Assembly: GCF_003002815.1 (NCBI RefSeq) | Contig: NZ_PVTF01000001.1 | Coordinates: 1-64,000, forward strand | Direction: 5' to 3' | DNA length: 64,000 nt | Origin: Umezawaea tangerina | GTDB taxonomy: Bacteria; Actinomycetota; Actinomycetes; Mycobacteriales; Pseudonocardiaceae | In this document: positions 44,421-53,951 of the stretch, one piece after another | How the letters are laid out: each line of letters starts with the position of its first letter | How positions within the stretch are numbered: position 1 is the first letter of the stretch | The notes under the pieces: model-generated | What the model saw: the letters and a program-made list of their open reading frames with translations, nothing else | Told to the model about the DNA's origin: nothing | The model's database searches: none | Position numbers and translations under genes: made by a program

Positions 44421-45255
44421 CGGTCGCGAGCAGCACGCCGACGCCGCCGAGCGCCAGGCCCACGACGGCCCGTCCGCTCAGGGTCTGGCCGAGCACGAGC
44501 CAGGCGAGCAGGGCGGTGACGGCGGGGGTGAGGAAGAACAGGGTGCCGACCTTGCTGGCGGCTTCCTTGCGCAGCATGGTGTTGAGCAGCAGGTACGTGC
44601 CGACGGAGTTGACCAGGACGATCCACGCCAGTACGCCGCCGAACGCCGCCCAGTCGGTGACGCGGGGCGTCTCCAGCACGAGCGAGGCGACCCCGACGAC
44701 GGGTGCGGCGACGAGGACGTGGACGGCGGTGCTGCTGCGCACGTCGGCCTCGGGCGTGAACGCCTTCTGGTAGACGGTGCCCAGGCTCAGGCCGAGCAGC
44801 CCGACCACGCACAGCAGCACCGCGCCGAGCGAGGACCCGAGCCGGTCGGACACCGCGAGCAGCACGCCGGCACCGCCGATGCCGAACCCGACCCACTGAT
44901 CGCGGGTGATCCGCTCGTGCAGCACGCCCGCCGCGAACAGGGCGATGACGATCGGGTTCAGGCCCTGCACGAGCGCCACCACACCGCCCGGCAGGCCGAG
45001 GCCGATGGCCGAGTAGAACGCGCCGAACTGCACCGCCTGCATGAGCAGGCCGACGACGGCGACGTGCGCCAACTCCTTGCCCCGCGGCCACTTCGCCTTC
45101 GTGACCAGCGCGATCAGGGCGAGCAGCACACCGGCCAGCGCGAACCGGCAGGCCGTGAGCAGCAGCGGCGGGGCGGCGCCCGTGCCGATGACCCCGGCGA
45201 TGAACGCGCTGCTCCACAGCACGACGAACACCGGTGGACCGATCCGCCCCATCAC
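44281..45255 (-). CDS. EamA/DMT-family transporter
   Basis: A 324-residue exporter with ten predicted helices in two EamA repeats (FVVLWSSAFIAGVIGTGAAPPLLLTACRFALAG; GLSLGTVYQKAF; WIVLVNSVGTYLLLNTMLR). The membrane part ends near residue 280 (VVGLALGGVGVLLATVRR). The last 44 residues are Arg/Pro/Ala-rich and are encoded antisense to the methyltransferase end. It may export amino acids or other metabolites. It is divergent from the CGNR regulator, with two operator-like palindromes between. Confidence 0.88.
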   Translation of the reverse strand: MMGRIGPPVFVVLWSSAFIAGVIGTGAAPPLLLTACRFALAGVLLALIALVTKAKWPRGKELAHVAVVGLLMQAVQFGAFYSAIGLGLPGGVVALVQGLNPIVIALFAAGVLHERITRDQWVGFGIGGAGVLLAVSDRLGSSLGAVLLCVVGLLGLSLGTVYQKAFTPEADVRSSTAVHVLVAAPVVGVASLVLETPRVTDWAAFGGVLAWIVLVNSVGTYLLLNTMLRKEAASKVGTLFFLTPAVTALLAWLVLGQTLSGRAVVGLALGGVGVLLATVRRPAPASTGGRERARRATPVPAPPRSADRPSPALPCSATADGSTR

Positions 45256-45265
45256 GCCTCCCGAG

Positions 45266-45313
45266 TAACCCGTCAGTGCGGTTATCCAAGACAGTAACCC
45301 ATCAGACCGGTTA
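45266..45313. promoter_or_regulatory. Two TAACC-N9-GGTTA operators, EamA/CGNR
   Basis: Two 19-bp palindromes (45266-45284 and 45295-45313), each TAACC followed by a nine-base spacer containing TCAG and then GGTTA, occupy most of the 68-base divergent promoter. Start-to-start distance is 29 bases. Likely binding sites of the CGNR protein at 45324, which would control itself and the transporter. Confidence 0.7.
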
Positions 45314-45323
45314 TGCTGGAGTG

Positions 45324-45854
45324 GTGGACTTCACCTTCGTCAGCGGCGACCTCGCGCTCGACTTCGCGGGCACGGTCGGCTCCCGGCGCACCGACCGGGT
45401 CGAGCTGCTCACCGGGCCCGCGGACCTGGCCGCGTGGACCACCGCGGCCGGGCTGGTCGACGTGGCGCCGGACGTGGACGAGCGCGGGTTCGCGGACGCG
45501 CTGGTGCTGCGCGAGGAGGTCTACCGGCTGGCCGTGGCGGCGCGGGACGGGGAGGACTACACCGACCTGGCGCTGCTCAACGACCACGCCGCCCGTCCGC
45601 CGGTAGCGGTCGGGCTCGGCGCGGACGGCGGGATCGTGCGGACCGGCGACCTGGCCGCGGTGCTCGCGACGGTAGGCCGGGCGGCGGTCGACCTGCTCGC
45701 ACGGCCGCTCGCCGCACAGGTCCGGGAGTGCGGCGCGGACACGTGCACGCGGCTGTACGTCGACCACTCGCGGCGCGGGGCGCGGCGGTGGTGCGACATG
45801 AAGAGGTGCGGCAACCGGGTCAAGGCGTCGCAGTTCCGGGCCAGGCACGCGTGA
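45324..45854 (+). CDS. CGNR zinc-finger transcriptional regulator
   Basis: A 176-residue protein with the ABATE ligand domain at the N-terminus (FVSGDLALDFAGTVGSRRTDRVELL) and the CGNR zinc finger at the C-terminus (ECGADTCTRLYVDHSRRGARRWCDMKRCGNRVKASQFR; four Cys ligands). This family is linked to stress-responsive transcription. The start is GTG at 45324 (GTG 45321 equally in frame); the -10-like TTATGCT directly upstream suggests little or no leader. It has its own operators at 45266-45313. Confidence 0.88.
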   Translation: MDFTFVSGDLALDFAGTVGSRRTDRVELLTGPADLAAWTTAAGLVDVAPDVDERGFADALVLREEVYRLAVAARDGEDYTDLALLNDHAARPPVAVGLGADGGIVRTGDLAAVLATVGRAAVDLLARPLAAQVRECGADTCTRLYVDHSRRGARRWCDMKRCGNRVKASQFRARHA

Positions 45855-45883
45855 GGCCACCGGGGACGGACCCCGGTGGCCTC
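45853..45883. terminator. Bidirectional terminator CGNR / symporter
   Basis: 13-bp perfect arms 45853-45865 and 45871-45883, loop ACGGA, between convergent genes. Confidence 0.85.
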
Positions 45884-45899
45884 GGTGCGGACCGGTGAA

Positions 45900-47534
45900 C
45901 TAGTGCGCCGCGATCGCCTTGACCCGCGAGCTGTCCTCGTCGACGTGGTAGTCGGCGGGGTTGGTCTGGTCGGTGCCGTTGGGCACGCGCCTCTTGTGCG
46001 CGACCAACGTGACGACGACGGCGACCAGGAGGTTGGCCACCACGGCGACGATGCCGACGTAGATCTGCACGGTCGACGCGCCGAAGGGGTGCCAGCCGAG
46101 CAGCGACAGCTTGCCCAGCGGCAGTGCCGAACCACCGAAGTGCGCCTTGTTCGCCGCGGTGTTGGGGATCGTGTAGAGCAGGTACATGCCCCAGCCCATG
46201 CCCACGACCCAGCCCGCGATCATGCCCCACACGTGGAACCAGCGGGTGTAGAGCGCGATGGCCACGGCGGGCAGCGTCTGGAGGATCATGACGCCGCCGA
46301 TGAGCTGGAGGTCGATGGAGAACTGCGGGTCGATGAACAGGATGAACGCGACCGCGCCGAACTTCACCACCAGCGAGGCGAGCTTGGCCTGCTTGGCCTC
46401 CTGCGCCGACGTGGCGTCCTTCTTGATGTACTCCTTGTAGATGTTGCGGGTCCACAGGTTCGCGGCCGCGATCGACATGATCGCCGCCGGGACCAGCGCG
46501 CCGATGCCGATGGCGGCGAACGCGATGCCCGCGAACCAGGACGGGAACTCCTGGCCGAACAGGACCGGCACGATGGTGTTCGTGTCCGGCCGCCCGGTCG
46601 CCTGGTTCGTGATCGGCTTGACGCCCGCGCTGATGGCGACGTAGCCCAGCAGCGCCAGCAGGCCGAGCAGCAGCGAGTAGGCGGGCAGCGCCACCATGTT
46701 CCGCTTGATCACCTTGCGGCCGCGCGAGGCGAGGATGCCGGTGAGCGAGTGCGGGTACAGGAACAGCGCCAGCGCCGAGCCCAGGGCCAGGGTCACGTAC
46801 TGGAGCTGGTTGTTGGCGTTCAGCAGGGTGCCGTCGCCCGGCGCGGTCGTGGCGTCGAACTTGGCCTGGGCGTCGGAGAAGACACCGCCCCAGCCGCCGA
46901 ACTTGCTCGGCAGGTAGACCACCGCGACGATGATCACCAGGTAGATCAGGCCGTCCTTGACGAACGCGATCAGCGCGGGCGCGCGCAGGCCGGACTGGTA
47001 GGTGTACAGCGCCAGCACGACGAACGCGATGAACAGCGGCAGGTGGCCGAGGATGCCGCCGCCGTTGAGGCCCATCGTGCGCAGCACGGCCTCCAGGCCG
47101 ACGAGCTGGAGCGCGATGTAGGGCATGGTCGCGAGGATGCCGGTGAGCGCGATGATCAGCGCCAGCCAGTGCGAGCCGTAGCGGCCGCGCACGAAGTCGG
47201 CGGGCGTCACGTAGCCGTGCACCCGCGACACCGACCACATCCTGACCAGGGGCAGGAAGACGATGGGGTACAGGATGATCGTGTACGGCAGGGCGTAGAA
47301 GCCCATCGCTCCCGCGCCGAACATCAGCGCCGGGACGGCGACGAACGTGTAGGCCGTGTAGAGGTCACCGCCCACCAGGAACCAGGTGATCCACGAGCCG
47401 AACTTGCGGCCGCCGAGCCCCCACTCGTCCAGGTGCTCGAGGGTGCTGCCCTGCTTCCACCTCGCCGCGAAGAACCCCAGCACGGTGACGAGCAGGAACA
47501 GGACCGTGAACACCACCAACTCGGTCCACTGCAT
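45900..47534 (-). CDS. mctP: Sodium:solute symporter, MctP-like monocarboxylate permease
   Basis: A 544-residue SSF transporter with about 13 helices: WITWFLVGGDLYTAYTFVAVPALMFGAGAMGFYALPY near the N-terminus, LPLVRMWSVSRVHGYVTPADFVRGRYGS, and ALVPAAIMSIAAANLWTRNIYKEYIK. The pair SSF + small DUF3311 protein, as here, is characteristic of monocarboxylate permeases such as MctP (lactate, pyruvate, acetate). The overlap with the DUF3311 stop is one base, so the two are translated together. The substrate remains an inference. Confidence 0.8.
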   Translation of the reverse strand: MQWTELVVFTVLFLLVTVLGFFAARWKQGSTLEHLDEWGLGGRKFGSWITWFLVGGDLYTAYTFVAVPALMFGAGAMGFYALPYTIILYPIVFLPLVRMWSVSRVHGYVTPADFVRGRYGSHWLALIIALTGILATMPYIALQLVGLEAVLRTMGLNGGGILGHLPLFIAFVVLALYTYQSGLRAPALIAFVKDGLIYLVIIVAVVYLPSKFGGWGGVFSDAQAKFDATTAPGDGTLLNANNQLQYVTLALGSALALFLYPHSLTGILASRGRKVIKRNMVALPAYSLLLGLLALLGYVAISAGVKPITNQATGRPDTNTIVPVLFGQEFPSWFAGIAFAAIGIGALVPAAIMSIAAANLWTRNIYKEYIKKDATSAQEAKQAKLASLVVKFGAVAFILFIDPQFSIDLQLIGGVMILQTLPAVAIALYTRWFHVWGMIAGWVVGMGWGMYLLYTIPNTAANKAHFGGSALPLGKLSLLGWHPFGASTVQIYVGIVAVVANLLVAVVVTLVAHKRRVPNGTDQTNPADYHVDEDSSRVKAIAAH

Positions 47535-47851
47535 CAGCGCTTCCCCTTCTTCTTCGCCGAACCGGCGCTCTTCGCCGTGCCGGTGGTCTTCGCGGTGCCC
47601 GCGTCGAGGTCGTCGACGGCGAGGTGGTCGTCACCGTGCAGCACCGGTTCGTCCCTGGTCTTGAGGAACACCAGCCCGACGCACAGGACGCCGACGGGGA
47701 CGAACGCGAACTGGTACCAGTAGAAGAACGGCAGGCCGAACACCGCGGGTTTGGCGAAGTTGAAGAACGGCGTGATCAGCATCAGCAGCGGAACCAGCAG
47801 GAGCAGGTTCCAGTTGCTCCAGCGCAAGCTGGACTTTGGGTCAGAAGGCAT
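47534..47851 (-). CDS. DUF3311 small membrane partner of the symporter
   Basis: A 105-residue protein with two membrane helices (WNLLLLVPLLMLITPFFNF, FFYWYQFAFVPVGVLCVGLVFL) and a Lys/Ala-rich cytosolic tail (TAKTTGTAKSAGSAKKKGKR). DUF3311 proteins accompany SSF monocarboxylate transporters and are likely needed for function or stability. GGAGGGGC lies just before the ATG. Upstream is gntR on the same strand, 117 bases away. Confidence 0.85.
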   Translation of the reverse strand: MPSDPKSSLRWSNWNLLLLVPLLMLITPFFNFAKPAVFGLPFFYWYQFAFVPVGVLCVGLVFLKTRDEPVLHGDDHLAVDDLDAGTAKTTGTAKSAGSAKKKGKR

Positions 47852-47968
47852 GTTGCCCCTCCGTACGGCCCTGGTTACTCAGGTGTTTCGAGATGTTAGG
47901 CCGGGAGGGTGTTGCCGTCACCGTGTCGTGTGGATCGACTGCGGATTGGACTGCCAAATCGTGACCGA

Positions 47969-48664
47969 CTAACGCCCGGTCAGCCTAGTGACCAAATGAG
48001 ACTCGGCCGTGTCGAAGTAGCGGAGCAGTTCCTGTTCGGCCTCGGCCACGGAGTCCGCGTCGAGCAGCGCCAGGATGGCGAGGTTCATCGGCAGGTAGTC
48101 CTGGTAGAACTCGCGCGGGTTGCCCATCACGTAGAACGCCAGCCGCAGCTCGGCCAGCAGCCGCTGGACCTCCTCGTCGAGCCGGAGGCTGCCCGCGAGC
48201 GCGGTGATCGCCCGGTGGAAGCGGATGTTGGCCGTGCCGACGTCGAGCCAGTTGTCCGTCTCCGCGCCGCGCACGCCGAACGCCACGGCGTCCCGCACGC
48301 CCTGGCGGGCCTCCTCGGTCGCGTCGGTCCACCGGCGGATCGCGCCGCACTCGATCACCCGGCGGGCGGCGTAGATGTCCGCGACCTCCGCCACGCCCGG
48401 TTCGCACACGAAGACGCCGCGGCTGTGCTCGTGCACCAGCAGGCGTTCGTGGGTGAGCAGCCGGAAGGCCTCGCGCAGGGTGTTGCGGGAGATGCCGAGC
48501 GCCTCGGAGATGGCCTTCTCGTTGAGCTGGAGGCCGGGGGTGAGCTCGCCGTCGAGCATCCGGTCGCGGAGCTTGTCCGCGACCCGTTCCGCGCGGGCGC
48601 GGTCCTGGCTGAGGCGGTCGTCGGCGAGGGTGCCCAGCCAGTCGTGCGACGGCGCGGTGGTCAT
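47969..48664 (-). CDS. GntR-family regulator (FCD type)
   Basis: A 231-residue regulator. The GntR winged helix occupies about 25-90 (RVADKLRDRMLDGELTPGLQLNEKAISEALGISRNTLREAFRLLTHERLLVHEHSRGVFV) and an FCD effector domain follows (IYAARRVIECGAIRRW; RFHRAITALAGS). FCD ligands are usually organic or amino acids. It is divergent from pxpA, with a palindrome at 48696-48712, so 5-oxoproline or a related acid is a plausible signal. Confidence 0.88.
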   Translation of the reverse strand: MTTAPSHDWLGTLADDRLSQDRARAERVADKLRDRMLDGELTPGLQLNEKAISEALGISRNTLREAFRLLTHERLLVHEHSRGVFVCEPGVAEVADIYAARRVIECGAIRRWTDATEEARQGVRDAVAFGVRGAETDNWLDVGTANIRFHRAITALAGSLRLDEEVQRLLAELRLAFYVMGNPREFYQDYLPMNLAILALLDADSVAEAEQELLRYFDTAESHLVTRLTGR

Positions 48665-48695
48665 GGGCCCATCTTAGCCGGTTTGGAGTATTGTC

Positions 48696-48712
48696 GGATT
48701 GTTGAACAATCC
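48696..48712. promoter_or_regulatory. Palindromic GntR operator gntR/pxpA
   Basis: GGATTGTTGAACAATCC, a perfect 17-bp inverted repeat with central G, in the 74-base divergent promoter. Typical size for FCD-type GntR sites. Confidence 0.75.
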
Positions 48713-48738
48713 TTACCCTGGCTTCAGGGAGGTGGGCC

Positions 48739-49512
48739 ATGGATCTCAACGCGGACCTGGGGGAAGGCTTCGGGCGGTGGACGCTCGGCGACGACGAGGG
48801 TCTGCTGGACGTCGTGACGAGCGCGAACGTGGCGTGCGGCTTCCACGCGGGCGACCCGGACACGATGCGGCGCACCTGCGAGCTGGCCGCCGAACGGGGC
48901 GTCGCGATCGGCGCCCACGTCGGCTACCGCGACCTGGCGGGGTTCGGCCGCCGGTTCCTCGACGTCGAGCCCGCCACGCTGACCGCCGAGGTCCTCTACC
49001 AGCTCGGCGGGCTGGACGCCTGCGCGCGGGCGGCCGGGGTGCGGGTGGGCTACGTGAAGCCGCACGGCGCCCTGTACAACGCGCTGGTCAGGCACGAGGC
49101 GCAGGCCGACGCCGTGGTCGACGCGGTGCGCGCCTACGACCCGACGCTGGCGGTCCTCGGGCTGCCGGGCGCGGTGTGGCTCAAGCGCGCGGAGGTCGCC
49201 GGGCTGCCGGTGCGGTTCGAGGCGTTCGCCGACCGCGCGTACACGACGTCCGGTGGGCTCGTGCCCCGCGGTCGGGCGGGCGCGGTGCTGCACGACCCGG
49301 TGGAGATCGCCCGGCGCTGCGTGCAGCTCGCCACCGAGGGCACGGTCACCAGCGTCGACGGCTTCCCGATCCGGGCGCGGGTCGACTCGATCTGCGTGCA
49401 CGGCGACACCCCGAACGCGGTGGCCATCGCGAGCGCCGTGCGGCAGGCGTTGACGGGCTCCGGTGTGAAGTTAAAACCTCTTGATCGGGAAAACCGCAGC
49501 TTGACGGCGTGA
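48739..49512 (+). CDS. pxpA: 5-oxoprolinase subunit A (LamB/YcsF family)
   Basis: A 257-residue LamB/YcsF protein: MDLNADLGEGFGRWTLGDDEGLLDVVTSANVACGFHAGDP, then GAHVGYRDLAGFGRR and YVKPHGALYN, all in order. PxpA with PxpB and PxpC opens 5-oxoproline to glutamate using ATP. No pxpB or pxpC is in the window, so partners may be elsewhere. The stop overlaps the start of the next gene (GTGA). Confidence 0.9.
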   Translation: MDLNADLGEGFGRWTLGDDEGLLDVVTSANVACGFHAGDPDTMRRTCELAAERGVAIGAHVGYRDLAGFGRRFLDVEPATLTAEVLYQLGGLDACARAAGVRVGYVKPHGALYNALVRHEAQADAVVDAVRAYDPTLAVLGLPGAVWLKRAEVAGLPVRFEAFADRAYTTSGGLVPRGRAGAVLHDPVEIARRCVQLATEGTVTSVDGFPIRARVDSICVHGDTPNAVAIASAVRQALTGSGVKLKPLDRENRSLTA

Positions 49513-50843
49513 CCCCGACAAGCGGGGTTTCGACACTCCCAGTGACCGGCCACTATCGCGCGGTGACCCACTTCTCCCGGCTGCGCGCCCTCGTGCCCGC
49601 AGCGGTCGCCCTGTCCCTGCTCATGGCACCCGGAGTCGCCTCCGCCCAGGACGCGACCCCGGCCCCCTGCTTCGACACCAACGCACCCCTGACCGTCGAG
49701 GAACAGCGCCTCGACGACACCCTGGTCGCCGGTGGCCCCGCGGTCGGACCCGAACTGGTCCGGCTCGCGGGGTTCACCCCGGCCGTCGAGAAGTTCACCG
49801 ACCGCCTGTGCCGCACGGGTTCCGCGCGGGCCGCCACCCAGCTCGCGAGCACCGCCGGTGGTGAGCTCTGGCGCGCGGCGGTCAAGCGCGCGCAGAGCAC
49901 CCAGACCACCTGGGACGCCTACGACGACCGCCCGCTGTACTGGGCCCGGCTGCACCTGACCAAGGCGCTGCGGCAGTGGACGCCGCGGTTCGGGCTCGAC
50001 GCGGCCACGCGCGCGGCGCTCGTCCAGGCGGTCGACCGGGCCTCGCGCGGGGTGTCGGACGTGCGGTTCCCGCAGGAGCCCGGTGTCCGGCGGATCGTCG
50101 TCACCGGCTTCGACCCGTTCCAGCTCCAGGGCACGTCCGTGCGCCGCGGCAACCCCGCGGGCGCGACCGCGCTGCAGCTCGACGGCAAGGTGTTCGACAC
50201 CCCGCAGGGCGAGGTCGTGGTGCAGGCCGCAGTGCTGCCGGTGCTCTGGGGCGGGTTCGACGAGGGTGTCGTGGAGGCCGTCTACGGCACCGCGCTGCAG
50301 GCCGCGGTCAAGCCGGACGCGTTCGTGACGATCAGCCAGGGCAGGCCGGGCCGGTTCGACGTGGAGCGCTGGGCGTCGCGCTGGCGCGGCGGGTTCCCGG
50401 ACAACAACGACGCGTCCTCGGTCGGCCCGGTCCCGGACGCGGCGGGCTGGCCGCAGCCGGCGACGGAGTTCATCGAGACCACGCTGCCGTACCAGAAGAT
50501 GATCGACGCGGGCACCGGCCCGTTCCCGGTCCAGCTCAACAGGTCGTTCTGCGAGTGGCCGGTCGGCACCCCCGGCGTCGGCCCGATGTCGTGCCGCAGC
50601 GACGAGCCGACGCCCGGCGCGGCCGCGGCGTCCGGCGGCGGCGGTGACTACCTGTCCAACGAGAGCATGTACCGCGCCAACCGCGTGCGGACCGGCCTCG
50701 GCGCGACCGGGGTCCTCGGCGGCCACCTGCACGTGCCCGTGCTGACCCAGCCGGTCGACTCGGCGGCGCTGACCGACGCCGCGTTCGAGGCGCAGCGGCG
50801 GGACATCACCGACCAGGCCGTGGCGCTCGTCGGCGTCGTCTGA
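49509..50843 (+). CDS. Secreted pyroglutamyl-peptidase-like protein, catalytic Cys missing
   Basis: Up to 444 residues. A signal peptide (VPAAVALSLLMAPGVASA) ends near residue 46 from the first GTG, or about 28 from an in-frame GTG at 49563, which would be a more usual position. Residues about 190-440 resemble peptidase C15: VTGFDPFQLQGTSVRRGNPAG, then Glu in GRPGRFDVERWAS, and His in GGHLHVPVL. Where C15 enzymes have the catalytic Cys, this one reads YLSNESMYRANRVR, with Ala in that place. It may bind or recognise pyroglutamyl ends without cutting. It overlaps pxpA by four bases. Confidence 0.72.
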   Translation: MTPTSGVSTLPVTGHYRAVTHFSRLRALVPAAVALSLLMAPGVASAQDATPAPCFDTNAPLTVEEQRLDDTLVAGGPAVGPELVRLAGFTPAVEKFTDRLCRTGSARAATQLASTAGGELWRAAVKRAQSTQTTWDAYDDRPLYWARLHLTKALRQWTPRFGLDAATRAALVQAVDRASRGVSDVRFPQEPGVRRIVVTGFDPFQLQGTSVRRGNPAGATALQLDGKVFDTPQGEVVVQAAVLPVLWGGFDEGVVEAVYGTALQAAVKPDAFVTISQGRPGRFDVERWASRWRGGFPDNNDASSVGPVPDAAGWPQPATEFIETTLPYQKMIDAGTGPFPVQLNRSFCEWPVGTPGVGPMSCRSDEPTPGAAAASGGGGDYLSNESMYRANRVRTGLGATGVLGGHLHVPVLTQPVDSAALTDAAFEAQRRDITDQAVALVGVV

Positions 50844-50937
50844 CTCTTCCACAGCCTGTGCACAGATCCGTGCACAGGCTGTGGACAACTTCGATTCATC
50901 GCAGCTCAGCTGGTGTGCACAGGTGTGCACAAAGGCA

Positions 50938-50973
50938 GAAGACCCGGTGGACAACGCTGGCCACCGGGTCTTC
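50938..50973. terminator. Bidirectional hairpin terminator
   Basis: 13-bp perfect arms 50938-50950 and 50961-50973 between the convergent C15-like gene and pckG. A DnaA-type box TGTGGACAA lies just before it at 50880-50888. Confidence 0.85.
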
Positions 50974-50989
50974 TCCACGCCTCAAGCCA

Positions 50990-52801
<1,812 letters not shown>

Positions 52802-53063
52802 CTCGTCTCGTCTCCTGACTAGCGCCACAGGCCCACGCGGACATCGTCGCCCGGCATGGGACGACAACGTCCTCGGAAATAGCTCCACAACGTCCGGGGA
52901 ACCCGGACGTGCTGTGAAGGGGATGGACCGAGGCTAGCGGGGTTAATCGCCGGTTACCGACACCTGACCTGTCGGCTCCCTCACAAGACCGATTCTGGAA
53001 TCGATTCAGCACCCGTTTACCAGACCGCGAACTGTGATCTGCGCTTTAGTCCTGGAAAAGCAA

Positions 53064-53097
53064 GGGCCCCGTGTGCGGCGATCGCCACACGGGGCCC
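53064..53097. terminator. Hairpin terminator with U-run
   Basis: 12-bp arms 53064-53075 and 53086-53097 (GGGCCCCGTGTG / CACACGGGGCCC) with TTTTT soon after on the plus strand; also serves the DUF6802 gene from the other side. Confidence 0.85.
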
Positions 53098-53114
53098 ACT
53101 TTTTCCGCGAAGTA

Positions 53115-53128
53115 TGGAAGCGCTCTCA
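53115..53128. promoter_or_regulatory. LacI-type palindrome TGGAAGCGCTCTCA
   Basis: Identical to 12475-12488. It lies between the DUF6802 stop and the terminator, an odd place for an operator. Confidence 0.3.
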
Positions 53129-53160
53129 GTGGTCTAGGCCAATGAGTATTGTTGTTCGAC

Positions 53161-53862
53161 TCAGTTCGGACTGATCCACTGACCGGTCGTGGAATCGATT
53201 CGCACGACACCGGACACCGAGCCGAACGGCTCGTCGTGGTCCACCCACACGTCGTCGGACTCCGACAGCACGCCGCTCTTGCTGTCCGCCACGTACTTGC
53301 CGTTCGAGTCGATGTGCCCGCGCTCCACCTCGGTCCACGTGTCCTCGGCGGTGTGCTCGGTCATCGTGACCTCACCGGACCGGGTGATCTCCGTGGCCAG
53401 GTCCGCCTTGCCGTCGCCGTCCACGTCGGTGAACAGCCACGTGTCGCCGTCCTCGTCCTTCACCACCGCCGTGTCGGCCCGGCCGTCGCCGTCCGTGTCC
53501 TCGGTCGGCACGCCCACGTTCTGGTCGCCGGTGTCCGTGTCCACGATCATCGTGTGCCCGGCGTTGGTGTTCGTCTGCTCGTGCGCGTCGGCCGGGTCGA
53601 CCGCGATCCACTCGCCCGAGTGGACGTCGAACCTGGCCTGCGCCACCAGCTTGCCGTCGTGGTCGAACGTGCTCATCAGGTCGGCGTCGCCGTCGCGGTC
53701 GGTGTCGGTGAACGCCAGGTGCCCGCCGTCGCCGGTCTCCACGACCGCGCTGTCCTCGATGCCGTCGTCGTCGATGTCGAAGGTCGTCTCGGCGGTGTAC
53801 TCCTCGCCCTCGACGGTGACCTTGAGCTCGCCGTCGGCTCCGCCGTTCTCGTCGATGTACAC
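53161..53862 (-). CDS. DUF6802 family protein with calcium-type repeats
   Basis: A 233-residue acidic protein. It contains several short Asp-rich repeats of the DxDxDG/DxDGDG kind: FDIDDDGIEDSA, FTDTDRDGDADLMS, EDTDGDGRADTA, FTDVDGDGKADLA. These resemble thrombospondin-type-3 or calcium-binding loops; no signal peptide is seen, and no enzyme motif. The family is common beside dynamin operons in actinobacteria, and here it lies 89 bases downstream of one on the same strand. Metal binding is inferred from the repeats only. Confidence 0.75.
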   Translation of the reverse strand: MYIDENGGADGELKVTVEGEEYTAETTFDIDDDGIEDSAVVETGDGGHLAFTDTDRDGDADLMSTFDHDGKLVAQARFDVHSGEWIAVDPADAHEQTNTNAGHTMIVDTDTGDQNVGVPTEDTDGDGRADTAVVKDEDGDTWLFTDVDGDGKADLATEITRSGEVTMTEHTAEDTWTEVERGHIDSNGKYVADSKSGVLSESDDVWVDHDEPFGSVSGVVRIDSTTGQWISPN

Positions 53863-53951
53863 CGGGTCACCCTCCTGCGCGTCGCGTACCGGTAGGACCC
53901 ACGGTAGGCCTGTTCGGTTCCGAGGGAGAAGTCACAGGTCGGCCCGACCGC

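Larger units (their letters stand above)
52802..53160. other. pckG promoter region / gap
   Basis: 359 bases upstream of pckG on its strand. It contains a LacI-type palindrome (53115-53128) identical to the one at 12475 and a terminator (53064-53097). No gene is seen. Confidence 0.5.
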
